From DATENM01 sp045807725 (GTDB lineage Bacteria > Acidobacteriota > Blastocatellia > UBA7656): a stretch of DNA of 64,000 nucleotides. Every line of letters starts with the position of its first letter. The stretch's first letter is position 1. The DNA lies in the NCBI GenBank assembly GCA_045807725.1, contig JBJMGV010000089.1:6185-70184 (forward strand). Direction: 5' to 3'. Position numbers and translations under genes: made by a program. The notes below the pieces were generated by a model. That model saw only the letters and a program-made list of their open reading frames with translations, searched no databases and was not told where the DNA came from. Of this stretch, positions 24,769 to 33,230 are shown piece by piece.

Positions 24769-25479
24769 ATGCCGAACGTTTACGAGAAGCGCGTTCTCAT
24801 CGTTGACGACAATAAATCCATTCGCACAACGGTCGTAGACTTCTTGCGCAGCAAAGGCTACGACGTGATTGAAGCCTCTGATGGCATTCAGGGATTAGAC
24901 AAAGGACTCTCTACCGCGCCCAGCCTGATCATCCTTGACGTCGTGATGCCGGGCATAGATGGGTTCAAGCTCTGTCAGCTCTTCCGCGAAAAGGGCGTAA
25001 CCGCGCCCATCATTATGCTGACAGAGAAGGCGACAATTGAAGATAAAGTCACGGGCTTCTCGTTTGGCGCGGACGATTATCTAGCCAAGCCCTTCAGTCC
25101 TCTTGAGCTTGAGTTGCGCATCCAGGCGTTGTTGCGCCGCACGGTGGGAGAAGCGCCGCCGCCGCCGGAAACCAAACTCCTCAAGCACGGCGACCTGGAG
25201 ATTGATCTGGACCGCCACACGGTGCGTGCAGGTGATCGGGACATCTCACTCACGCCCATCGAGTTCAATATCTTAAAGCTGCTGGCGTCAAATCCCGGCT
25301 ACGTCTATTCCCGCAACGATCTGTTGAGCGTGATCTGGGATACCGCCTACGAAGGCTACAAGCGCAACATCGATCCGCATGTTAATCGGCTCAGGACGAA
25401 GCTCGAAGAGAATCCCAAGCAGCCTAAATACATCCTCACCGTCTGGGGCATCGGCTACAAATTCAACGAGAACCTCTAG
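24769..25479 (+). CDS. OmpR/PhoB-family response regulator
   Basis: This 236-residue protein has a receiver domain (acidic pocket VDDN, phospho-acceptor Asp57 in IILDVVMPG, Lys in YLAKPFSP) and a C-terminal winged-helix DNA-binding domain (LTPIEFNILKLLASNPGYVYSRNDLL ... NIDPHVNRLRTKLE ... WGIGYKF). No histidine kinase is adjacent, so it is an orphan. Its place next to dnaN recalls regulators linked to growth, such as the RpaB/WalR group, but this is only contextual. It starts 47 bases after the dnaN stop, so cotranscription with dnaN is possible. Confidence 0.93.
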   Translation: MPNVYEKRVLIVDDNKSIRTTVVDFLRSKGYDVIEASDGIQGLDKGLSTAPSLIILDVVMPGIDGFKLCQLFREKGVTAPIIMLTEKATIEDKVTGFSFGADDYLAKPFSPLELELRIQALLRRTVGEAPPPPETKLLKHGDLEIDLDRHTVRAGDRDISLTPIEFNILKLLASNPGYVYSRNDLLSVIWDTAYEGYKRNIDPHVNRLRTKLEENPKQPKYILTVWGIGYKFNENL

Positions 25480-25619
25480 CCGACTTCTGTAGGCCGCTGT
25501 GCTTAGCCGCTGGCTGCGAGACGCGACTAAGATGATTGCCCGTCCGCTATCCTCACCGACTTCACGCTGATTGTAACGTTGATGCTCCTCGCTCAATACG
25601 TTATCCTTTTAGGAGGTTG

Positions 25620-26621
25620 ATGACCGGCGAGCAGCATATGCATGATCTGATTATTATCGGCAGCGGACCGGCGGGCCTTGCGGCGGCGCTGGCTGCCAAA
25701 CGCCATCAGTTGGACTGCCTCATCCTTGAGCGCGGTGTGATAGGCAATACGGTTTATCATTACCCGATTGCGCGCCCGCTGTTTTCGACCTCGAACGAAG
25801 TCGAGCTAGAGGCTGGCGCATTGCCGCGCGAACGCAAGCCGACGCGCGAAGAAGTGCTGGCGCATTATGCGTATCTGGTCATACGCGAGCAGCTTGATCT
25901 CCGCACGGGCGAGCTTGTAGAAACGGTCACGCGCGCGGGCGACAGCTTCACGGTTCGCACGACGAAGAATCATTATCGCAGCCGCGCCGTGCTCGTCGCT
26001 ACCGGCGGCTTTGGCTGTCAGCGAAAGCTGAACGTCGCCGGCGAATCTCCTGAGCGCGTCTCTTATCGCTTCTCAGAAGCGCACCCATACGCGACCAAGC
26101 GCGTGCTCGTGGTGGGGGGTGGCAATTCGGCAGCCGAGGCGGCGTTGTTTCTTCTCGATTCCGGCGCGCACGTCACGCTTGCGATCCGTCGCTACGCGCT
26201 TGACGCGCCTTCGCGTATGAACGCAGCCAAGATCAAGCCCTGGGTGCGTGAGCCGCTTGAGCAGGCACAGGCCGAAGGACGCCTTGACGTTCTCACGTCA
26301 TCCGAGATTGTCGAGATATTACCTGATTCGGCTTTGCTACAAATGTTCGATGGCGAATCGCCGCGCATTGTTGACGTAGCGTGCGATCACATCTTTGCGT
26401 TGATCGGCGCAGACCCTGATGTGCGGTTACTTGAAGAGGCAGGGGCCGAGATTGCCGCCGACGGTCGCCCCGTCTATTCCGATCAATTCGAGACTACCGT
26501 TCCCGGTCTTTTTGTTGCGGGCCACCTCACCAGGGAGCTGCATATGAAAAAGGCTATCGAGGTTGGAACTGTGGTTATGCAATATATCGGTGAGCGCCTT
26601 CTTGAACCGGCTGCCGTTTGA
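25620..26621 (+). CDS. FAD-dependent pyridine nucleotide-disulfide oxidoreductase (YpdA/Bdr-like)
   Basis: The 333-residue flavoprotein has an FAD-binding IIGSGPAGLAAALAAKR at the N-terminus, a second dinucleotide (NADPH) motif VLVVGGGNSAAEAALFLLD mid-protein, and the C-terminal GLFVAGHLT FAD contact. It resembles the YpdA group of thioredoxin-reductase-like enzymes that reduce bacillithiol disulfide, but the position equivalent to the proposed active-site cysteine (GGPCG) is alanine here (GSGPAG), and no CxxC is present. Its substrate is therefore uncertain. The start at 25620 follows AGGAGG by three bases, and the ATG at 25638 is an alternative. An overlapping or closely following PEGA/TPR gene suggests an operon. 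Confidence 0.82.
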   Translation: MTGEQHMHDLIIIGSGPAGLAAALAAKRHQLDCLILERGVIGNTVYHYPIARPLFSTSNEVELEAGALPRERKPTREEVLAHYAYLVIREQLDLRTGELVETVTRAGDSFTVRTTKNHYRSRAVLVATGGFGCQRKLNVAGESPERVSYRFSEAHPYATKRVLVVGGGNSAAEAALFLLDSGAHVTLAIRRYALDAPSRMNAAKIKPWVREPLEQAQAEGRLDVLTSSEIVEILPDSALLQMFDGESPRIVDVACDHIFALIGADPDVRLLEEAGAEIAADGRPVYSDQFETTVPGLFVAGHLTRELHMKKAIEVGTVVMQYIGERLLEPAAV

Positions 26622-26670
26622 CAGCCCGACGCGGGAAGCGCATCAACAGTTTGTTAGCAGCCGAAACGCG

Positions 26671-28479
26671 ATGCCGTATAGCGAAGAACAATCAGCGCGG
26701 CGAGAGACAGCGGAGCCGGACGTAGAGGCGCAGATCGTCGCGGTCGGCGACAGTGCGGCGCGCAGCCGCGCGATCAACACGGTAACGACTGCCACATCGC
26801 CCAACACGGTTTCGCAACCGCCGGTCAATCGCGGTGGGCCGCGCCATCTCGGCACGCGCTGGTGGATGCTGGCGGCAGGCTCGGCGCTGCTGCTAACGCT
26901 ACTGACCGCTGCCGCTGTCTACCTCCTGACGCGAAAGCCCTCGACCGTTGACCAGTTGATTATCTTGACCGTGCCGTCAGGGGCCAACGTCAAGCTCGAC
27001 GCCAAAGACTATGGCCACACGCCGGTCAAGCTCGAACAACTGGTCGCCGGCACGTACACGCTGACCATCGAGAAAGAGAATTACGAGCCGGTCAGCGATC
27101 AGATCACCATCACCGATGCTCAGACGCTCGAATATAAATTGAAAGTCCTGCCATCGCCTGATGCAGCAGCCGGATCACCGGAAGAAGCAATTAGAAAGTC
27201 ACAGGATAAGGCGAATGAAGCGTTGGCGCGGAATCAGTACCTTATCCCCTATGAAAACAGCGCCTTCTACTGGGCACAACAGATTCAGCGTTACGATGAG
27301 TCGAATGCCTTTGCCGCCGAGATCATCGAACGCGTGCGTCATACCGAACTGCAAATCGCCCGCGAAGCCAGCGCCAGCAATGACATCGGCAAAGCGCGGG
27401 AAATTTACAACGCCTTGAGCGCGAACTATCCCGATAATGAAGAAGTGCGCGCCGCCGTCGCTAAGTTTGAAAATCAAATTTCACAACATCGTGGCGAAGT
27501 CACCGACCTTGTAAAAAAAGCTACAGACGCTTTGCAGGCTGGCAGCTTGATTGACCCGGACCGTGCGAGCGCCTATTACTTCGCCAAGCGCGCGCTGGCC
27601 ATTGATAGACAGAATACGCAGGCCCGCGCCGTTTACAATCAAGTGAAAGAGACGCTCACCGCACGGGCCGATGATGCTTACCGGCGCGGCGACGTGGACG
27701 TGGCGATCAGACAGTTCAGTCGCGTCGTTCAGCTTTTCCCTGATGACAAAGCGTTGCGTCTGCACGCGCGCGAGATTGAGGAAAAGCGGGCCGGCGACAT
27801 TGCCAGAGAGAATGACGCCGCCCACCGCCGCCTCGAAGGGCTGAGTAAGTATCAACGCGGCGATTACGAAGGGGCAATCCCTGACCTTCAGTTCGCGGTC
27901 AACAAAGGTCTGGTCGCCCCGGAAATCCTGTTCGCCTTGGGGCGCTCGCATATGATGCAGGGCGATCTCGACCAGGCGGCCCATTACTTCAAACAAATAC
28001 GCCCTTCGGCTGATGACCAGTACCGTTCGGCTATCGCCGCGCTCGGTGATATTGCCAGAGAACGCGGTGACTATGCCGGCGCGTTGGATCGGTACAAAGA
28101 AGCGAAGCAGCTCGGCGGCAGCACCCTCTACTCAATTGCCAAACTCGACGACCGCATCGAGCAGATCGAAAAGCGCGAGCGCGCCAAGGCGGCTGAACCC
28201 GTGCCGATCACGCTACGCGTCAAGCACCTGCACGGCGGCTTGATGGGCGGCTCGTGCAATGGCACGCTGGCCATCACTTCGACCGGCGTGCGTTACGACG
28301 GAACCGAGCACACCTTCTCAGCGAACTTGCTGGCCGCCGGCGTGCGCGTTGTGAAGGATGAGATGGTCGTGAAGTTTCAGGACAAGAACGAAAAATTCAA
28401 AGTGCCGCGCGCCGAGGCCGAGCGCTTCAACGAAACGCTATCGCGCTTCCAACAATTCTATTCGCCTGCCAATAAGTGA
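26671..28479 (+). CDS. Membrane-anchored PEGA- and TPR-domain protein
   Basis: From the ATG at 26671 the product is 602 residues: a short cytoplasmic tail rich in charged residues, one transmembrane helix (WWMLAAGSALLLTLLTAAAV), then a PEGA domain (LTVPSGANVKLDAKDYGHTP). A long alpha-helical TPR-like region follows (for example YQRGDYEGAIPDLQFAVNKG and ERGDYAGALDRYKEAKQLGG). A C-terminal small domain (VKHLHGGLMGGSCNGTLAIT ... YDGTEHTFSANL) is about 90 residues long and may be a PH-like fold. PEGA domains often lie on surface or stalk proteins. The frame stays open 108 bases upstream, overlapping the flavoprotein gene. Function is unknown. Confidence 0.83.
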   Translation: MPYSEEQSARRETAEPDVEAQIVAVGDSAARSRAINTVTTATSPNTVSQPPVNRGGPRHLGTRWWMLAAGSALLLTLLTAAAVYLLTRKPSTVDQLIILTVPSGANVKLDAKDYGHTPVKLEQLVAGTYTLTIEKENYEPVSDQITITDAQTLEYKLKVLPSPDAAAGSPEEAIRKSQDKANEALARNQYLIPYENSAFYWAQQIQRYDESNAFAAEIIERVRHTELQIAREASASNDIGKAREIYNALSANYPDNEEVRAAVAKFENQISQHRGEVTDLVKKATDALQAGSLIDPDRASAYYFAKRALAIDRQNTQARAVYNQVKETLTARADDAYRRGDVDVAIRQFSRVVQLFPDDKALRLHAREIEEKRAGDIARENDAAHRRLEGLSKYQRGDYEGAIPDLQFAVNKGLVAPEILFALGRSHMMQGDLDQAAHYFKQIRPSADDQYRSAIAALGDIARERGDYAGALDRYKEAKQLGGSTLYSIAKLDDRIEQIEKRERAKAAEPVPITLRVKHLHGGLMGGSCNGTLAITSTGVRYDGTEHTFSANLLAAGVRVVKDEMVVKFQDKNEKFKVPRAEAERFNETLSRFQQFYSPANK

Positions 28480-28622
28480 TCGCCTTATCTTTTCTGAAAA
28501 AACTACCCACGCAGGGAATTGATTTATAGATTCTTTGCGGTATAGTCGCAGGTGTCACTGCTTCGAGGTGACGAACGAGCGAAATCGAACCGGGCGCTCA
28601 AGCTTCCGTTTAAAAAACAAAA

Positions 28623-29939
28623 CTAAGACTGACCCTGCGCGCTGCTCATTTCGCTTACGTATTGGCCGGCGAGTTGCGACATCGCTTCGCTCACTTCGAT
28701 AGGGAAGCAGATGCGGTCAATGCGATAGCCGCGCATACCGCGCACGACTTCCGACACTTCGCTGATCTCACGTATCTCAGGGCGCGGCCAGCCCGATTCA
28801 ATATAAATCAGACTCTCCGTATCAACGCCCACTGGCGAATAGTAGCCGTAATACGGCACGTCGGCGGCGCGGTCCAGCACTAGGTAATAAGCCGGATCGA
28901 AGCCTGCCTGTCGCACGACTTCTTCGGCTTGCATCCAGAAAGACTTCGCCGCGTCGGCGACGAATTCCAGATCAATCGTCTTAAACAGCTTGCGGTCGAT
29001 GAAACGCGTCGAGAGGTCAGCCAGCGTAGCGTCCGCGTCGCGCGTCCACTGCTTCAGGTGAAACACCAGATCGGTGTCGTCGAGCTGCAAGTACTCCTGC
29101 GTGGTGACGGGCTGGCCGAGCAGCATTTTTTCAAAGACCGAATCGCGCATACGAAACCGCAGCCGGTCCTGCTCGATCAACTCTCTGGCTCGCGTCAGCG
29201 CCGAAATCAAGACCGCCTCGGCTGACCGCAACGTGCGGTGGAAGTAGACCTGCCGGAACATGTAGTAGCGCGCCTGCAAATATTCTTCGACCGCGTACAG
29301 CCCTTTTGATTCGACGTAGACGCGACCTGACGCGTCGTCAATCTTGAGCGCGTGCAGCACCCACTCCAGATCATAGATGCCATACTTCGCGCCGGTCATC
29401 AGGCTGTCACGCAGCAGGTAATCCATACGGTCGCAATCGAGCTGCGACGAGACAAGCTGGGTGACAAAGGCCGGCGAGTAATTATGCTTATAAAGCGAGG
29501 CGAGCCGGGCGGGGAGTTGCGCGTCGTGCTGGCGTAGTATCTGGTTGACTTCGGTGCTTTCGTCTTCGACGATGCGGCACGTCCAGTCTTCGTGATGATA
29601 GCGGAAGACTTTCTCCATCACGTGTGAGAACGGCCCGTGTCCGAGGTCGTGTAGCAACGCGCCGGCGCGACCGACGACGCGCGCCTCATCGCTGATCGAA
29701 TGATGAGCCGCGAGCAAGTTCAATGCCCGCGTCATCAAGTGCATCACGCCGATGGAATGTGTGAAGCGGCTGTGCTCGGCTCCTTGGTAGGTGAACAGCG
29801 CGATGCCGAGTTGCTTGATGCGGCGCAGCCGCTGGAACTCTGCCGAATCAATCAGCGCAATGATCAAACGGTCATCGGCCAGCGACTCGTCGAGCGAGAT
29901 CATGTTGTGAAGGGGATCGCGATAATTCCGCTGCGGCAA
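28623..29939 (-). CDS. HD-domain phosphohydrolase (SAMHD1/dGTPase-like, COG1078 type)
   Basis: This 438-residue protein starts YRDPLHNMISLDESL and carries the HD superfamily metal site: FQRLRRIKQLG, H in AEHSRFTHSIGVMHL, HD in GALLHDLGHGPFSH, and a later conserved D in SSQLDCDRMDYLLRD. This arrangement matches the dNTP triphosphohydrolase-like COG1078 proteins related to SAMHD1 rather than RelA-type HD domains. The substrate may be a deoxynucleoside triphosphate or another phosphoester and cannot be read from sequence. The C-terminal third is less conserved. It is divergent from the DUF1905 gene, with a palindrome in the shared upstream region. Confidence 0.9.
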   Translation of the reverse strand: MPQRNYRDPLHNMISLDESLADDRLIIALIDSAEFQRLRRIKQLGIALFTYQGAEHSRFTHSIGVMHLMTRALNLLAAHHSISDEARVVGRAGALLHDLGHGPFSHVMEKVFRYHHEDWTCRIVEDESTEVNQILRQHDAQLPARLASLYKHNYSPAFVTQLVSSQLDCDRMDYLLRDSLMTGAKYGIYDLEWVLHALKIDDASGRVYVESKGLYAVEEYLQARYYMFRQVYFHRTLRSAEAVLISALTRARELIEQDRLRFRMRDSVFEKMLLGQPVTTQEYLQLDDTDLVFHLKQWTRDADATLADLSTRFIDRKLFKTIDLEFVADAAKSFWMQAEEVVRQAGFDPAYYLVLDRAADVPYYGYYSPVGVDTESLIYIESGWPRPEIREISEVSEVVRGMRGYRIDRICFPIEVSEAMSQLAGQYVSEMSSAQGQS

Positions 29940-29969
29940 CGCGCACCTCTGTCAAACTATGATGATCAT

Positions 29970-29979
29970 TCCACGTGGA
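29970..29979. promoter_or_regulatory. Palindromic operator-like site TCCACGTGGA
   Basis: The perfect 10-bp palindrome TCCACGTGGA lies in the 108-base gap between the divergent HD and DUF1905 genes. Imperfectly mirrored ATGAT/ATCAT arms flank it. Its core equals the CCACGTGG centre of some parS variants, but the outer arms do not fit well. A repressor site or a degenerate ParB site are both possible. Confidence 0.35.
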
Positions 29980-30047
29980 TATTATCATAGCTCAGACTTG
30001 CGAAGTTAGATATACTCGTGCCGAATTTTGAGTGATGGAGAAGAGTT

Positions 30048-30509
30048 ATGGCAAAACGATTTCGCGCAACTCTCGAACAAAGCGAAAGCAGCACGGCGAC
30101 CGCAATCACTATCCCCTTTGATGTGCCGAAGGTGTACGGCAAACGTGGCCGCGTCGCCGTGCGCGGCACGATCAATGGCGTGCCCTTCCGCAGCTCCGTC
30201 TTCAAGATGGGCGATGCGCCGTACTTTATGGTGGTCAACCGGCAGATGCGCGAAGCCGGCGGCCTTTCCGCAGGGCAAACCGTATCGGTGGTGATGGAAC
30301 GCGACGATGAGCCTCGCTCAGTTGAAGTGCCGGCTGACCTGCAAGCGGCGCTCGCGGCGAGCCAGGGCGCGCAAGAGGCGTGGGCGCGACTCAGCTTCAC
30401 ACATCAGCGCGAAGACGTTGAAGCCATCACGGGAGCCAAGCGGCCAGAAACGCGGGCGCGGCGAATAGCCAAGGCCGTCGAGCAACTTTTGTCAGGCAAG
30501 AGGTCGTGA
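30048..30509 (+). CDS. DUF1905 / YdeI-type protein
   Basis: The 153-residue product has an N-terminal DUF1905 beta-barrel-like domain (IPFDVPKVYGKRGRVAVRGT, MVVNRQMREAGGLSAGQTV) and a C-terminal YdeI/OmpD-associated helical region (FTHQREDVEAITGAKRPETR, with the typical helical end RIAKAVEQL). These families are widespread in soil bacteria with no firm biochemical role. There is no signal peptide. It is a single gene, divergent from the HD phosphohydrolase and ending at a long inverted repeat. Confidence 0.85.
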   Translation: MAKRFRATLEQSESSTATAITIPFDVPKVYGKRGRVAVRGTINGVPFRSSVFKMGDAPYFMVVNRQMREAGGLSAGQTVSVVMERDDEPRSVEVPADLQAALAASQGAQEAWARLSFTHQREDVEAITGAKRPETRARRIAKAVEQLLSGKRS

Positions 30510-30564
30510 TTAAAACAGCCCGCTACCTTGTGCGATGCGAACCGACGGTCGCACCTTGTTGATT

Positions 30565-30661
30565 GGCGAGCGGCCTGTCCTTGCGCGAATCATCGAAGCC
30601 GTGACCAATCCCGCTGAACCATCACCGCTGTTCGTGACCGCGCAAGGACAGGCCGCTCGCC
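30565..30661. terminator. Perfect 23-bp inverted repeat between convergent genes
   Basis: The 23-base arm at 30565-30587 (starting GGCGAGCGGCCTGTCC) is exactly complementary to 30639-30661, with a 51-base spacer. The stem starts 55 bases after the DUF1905 stop and ends 5 bases before the permease stop. It probably acts as a bidirectional terminator, although the loop is long and no U-tract is evident. Confidence 0.6.
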
Positions 30662-30665
30662 TTCA

Positions 30666-32213
30666 TCAATCCGCTTCGGCGCGTAGCGGCGCGCTCACGG
30701 ATGAAGCAGCCGCTTCGTCTATCTCGATGACCTTTCGATTCAACAGACTGTGGCGGCGGCCATAAGCGAAGTAGATTACAAAGCCGATCAGCAGCCACAC
30801 GCCGAGCCGCAGCCAGTTCTCCGCCGGCAGCGAAAACATCAGCAGCAAGCACGTCGCAATGCCGAGTATCGGCACGAGCGGCACAAAGGGAGCGCGAAAT
30901 GGGCGCTCGGCATCGGGGTGTGTGCGCCGCATCACCAGCACGGCGGCGCAGACAATGACGAATGCCGACAGCGTGCCGATGCTGACTAAGTCAGCGAGAA
31001 TCCGCAGCGGCAGGAACGCCGTCGCCACGCCGACGAACATGCCTGTGACGATGGTTGACTTCCACGGCGTGCGGAACTTCTCGTGTACTGCACCGAAAAA
31101 CTTTCTCGGCAATAAGCCGTCGCGCGCCATTGCCAGCAGAATGCGCGCCTGGCTCGAAATCGAAACCAGCACGACCGAAGTGATGCCCGCGAGCGCGCCG
31201 AACGAAATCAAGAACTGCGCCCACGTCAGCCCCTTCTGCTTGAAGGCATTCGACACCGGCGCGTTGGTGTCGAGATGGTCGTAACGAATCATCCCGGTCA
31301 GCACAGCCGTTACTGCAATGTAAAGTACCGTACAAATCAGCAGCGAAGCGATAATGCTCAGCGGCACGTCGCGGCGCGGGTTGCGGGCTTCTTCAGAATT
31401 GGTCGAAACCGAATCGAAGCCGATGTAGGCGAAGAAGATGATCGCGGCAGCGGCGAGCATACCGAGCGGCTGGCCGCCCGCGTCCGCGCCGCCGAGCACA
31501 GGCTTGCCGAAGAAGCTGACGCCGGCAAATCCAAACGGCGCGAACGGATGCCAGTTCTTCGGGTCAACATAAAATGCGCCGACGCCGATGACCAGCAACA
31601 CGACGGCGACTTTCAGAATGACCATTGCCGTGTTGAACCGCGCGCTCTCTTTGATGCCGACGATGAGGATTGTCGTGACGAGAACAGCGATGAGGATGGC
31701 GGGCAGATCGAGCACCGTGCCAGTGGCGACGAGCTTGCCGAGCTTGGGATCGTAATCCATCGGCGCGCGGCTGATGGCGTCCGGCAGCTTGAGGCCGAAG
31801 ATGCTAATCAAATCCTGAAAGTAATGCGAAGCGCCGACGGCGACCGTCGATGCGCTGACGGCGTATTCAAGAATCAAGTCCCAGCCGATGATCCACGCGA
31901 ACAACTCGCCGAGCGTGGCGAACGCGTAGGTGTAGGCTGAGCCGGCGACCGGCACCATCGCCGCGAACTCGGCATAACAGAGCGCCGCGAAGACACAAGC
32001 AATGCCGGAGACGATGAACGACAGCATCAACGCCGGGCCGGCTTTGCTGTTGGCAGCGACGCCCGTGAGCACGAAGATGCCCGTGCCGATGGTCGCGCCG
32101 ACGCCGAGACTGGTCAGTTGCAGCGGGCCAAGCACGCGGCGCAAGCGGCCTTCGCCGCTCATCTCTTTGAGCAGCAGTTCGAGCGGTTTCTTTCTGAGCA
32201 GGCTATTAGCCAT
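30666..32213 (-). CDS. APC-superfamily amino acid permease (cationic amino acid transporter type)
   Basis: This 515-residue inner-membrane transporter has about 12-14 hydrophobic helices. The first helix carries the substrate/cation-site motif LGVGATIGTGIFVLTG, characteristic of the CAT/YfnA-like branch of the amino acid-polyamine-organocation superfamily; IIFFAYIGFDSVSTNSEEA in helix 6 is also diagnostic. The probable role is proton-coupled amino acid uptake, with substrate unknown. The ATG at 32213 is preferred over the longer reading frame because GGAGGT lies eight bases upstream and the family starts LLRKKPLE-like. It is a single gene. Confidence 0.92.
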   Translation of the reverse strand: MANSLLRKKPLELLLKEMSGEGRLRRVLGPLQLTSLGVGATIGTGIFVLTGVAANSKAGPALMLSFIVSGIACVFAALCYAEFAAMVPVAGSAYTYAFATLGELFAWIIGWDLILEYAVSASTVAVGASHYFQDLISIFGLKLPDAISRAPMDYDPKLGKLVATGTVLDLPAILIAVLVTTILIVGIKESARFNTAMVILKVAVVLLVIGVGAFYVDPKNWHPFAPFGFAGVSFFGKPVLGGADAGGQPLGMLAAAAIIFFAYIGFDSVSTNSEEARNPRRDVPLSIIASLLICTVLYIAVTAVLTGMIRYDHLDTNAPVSNAFKQKGLTWAQFLISFGALAGITSVVLVSISSQARILLAMARDGLLPRKFFGAVHEKFRTPWKSTIVTGMFVGVATAFLPLRILADLVSIGTLSAFVIVCAAVLVMRRTHPDAERPFRAPFVPLVPILGIATCLLLMFSLPAENWLRLGVWLLIGFVIYFAYGRRHSLLNRKVIEIDEAAASSVSAPLRAEAD

Positions 32214-32453
32214 CGGTACACCTCCACAAGAACGGTGATGTGAGAGCGGCTCCGCCACTCGCGCGCGATGCCCATTGTCTCGACCCGCATCTGATGAACC
32301 CTCTTCAAGTCGTCCACTCACAGACCGCAAAGGCTCACGAACGCGAACGGTGCGACCACTGTAAGGGCGAACACAACAGCGGACAATGATTATGGCCCGA
32401 AGGCATTGATGGGCGGCTTGAATGGTCGGTGAAGGGGAACGAACGGCGGCGGG

Positions 32454-33230
32454 TTAAAGCGCGTTGCCGAGCAATTCGCCGAGCCGCTTGCGACAACTGC
32501 GGCTCAACATCAACTCGGTCCCGTCGCGCAGAATGACGCGGTAGTCGTTATGAAACCACGGTTGCAGCTCGCGCACGCGGTCGAGGTTGACGATTGTGGA
32601 GCGGTGTATGCGCAGAAAGCGTTTAGGGTCGAGTTGCGCTTCGACCTGGCTGATGGCTTCGCGGACGAGGTAAGACTCACGGCCTACGTGCAGGCGGACA
32701 TACTTGCCTTCGGCTTCGACCCAATCAATCTCGTCGGTCTTCAAAAAGAATGCGCGCCCGCCGGCTTTAATCACCATGCGCTCAACGTGGCTCTGTTGCG
32801 CGCGCAACTCTTCGAGCAGGGCGATGGTGCGCTGGCTCACGTCGCTGCGCTCGTTAGCGAGCCGCGACCTGACCCGCTGCATCGCCATATCAAAGCGGCG
32901 GCGGTCAAACGGCTTGAGCAGGTAATCAAGCGCGTGGACCTCGAATGCCCGCAGCGCATATTGATCGTAAGCGGTGACGAAGATGACGAGCGGCATCTCA
33001 CCTGCCGCGACCGCGCCGAGCACGGCGAAGCCATCCACTTCCGGCATCTGCACGTCCAGGAAGACGAGCGCGGGCTGTTGTTCATTGATCGCCGCGATGG
33101 CTTCACGACCATTGCCGCATTCGCCGATCACTTCAATGTCAGGATGGCGCGCCAGCATGCGGCGTATGCGCCGACGCGCCAGCGGCTCGTCATCCACGAT
33201 CAACGTGCGTATGGCTTTCGTCGAAGTCAT
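32454..33230 (-). CDS. LytTR-family response regulator
   Basis: This 258-residue regulator has a receiver domain (VDDEPLARR, phospho-acceptor Asp59 in VFLDVQMPEVDG, Lys in YLLKPFDR) and a C-terminal LytTR DNA-binding domain (FLKTDEIDWVEAEGKYVRLH, ...FLRIHRSTIVNLDRV). It is the cognate partner of the LytS-like kinase whose stop overlaps its start by 4 bases. LytTR regulators usually control envelope, exopolysaccharide, or nutrient functions and bind paired direct repeats upstream of targets; the target here is not evident. Confidence 0.94.
   Translation of the reverse strand: MTSTKAIRTLIVDDEPLARRRIRRMLARHPDIEVIGECGNGREAIAAINEQQPALVFLDVQMPEVDGFAVLGAVAAGEMPLVIFVTAYDQYALRAFEVHALDYLLKPFDRRRFDMAMQRVRSRLANERSDVSQRTIALLEELRAQQSHVERMVIKAGGRAFFLKTDEIDWVEAEGKYVRLHVGRESYLVREAISQVEAQLDPKRFLRIHRSTIVNLDRVRELQPWFHNDYRVILRDGTELMLSRSCRKRLGELLGNAL

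Noticed and set aside
31275..31940. A 221-codon open frame antisense to the amino acid permease
   Set aside because: It is the complementary reading of helix-coding sequence and has no homology or ribosome site.
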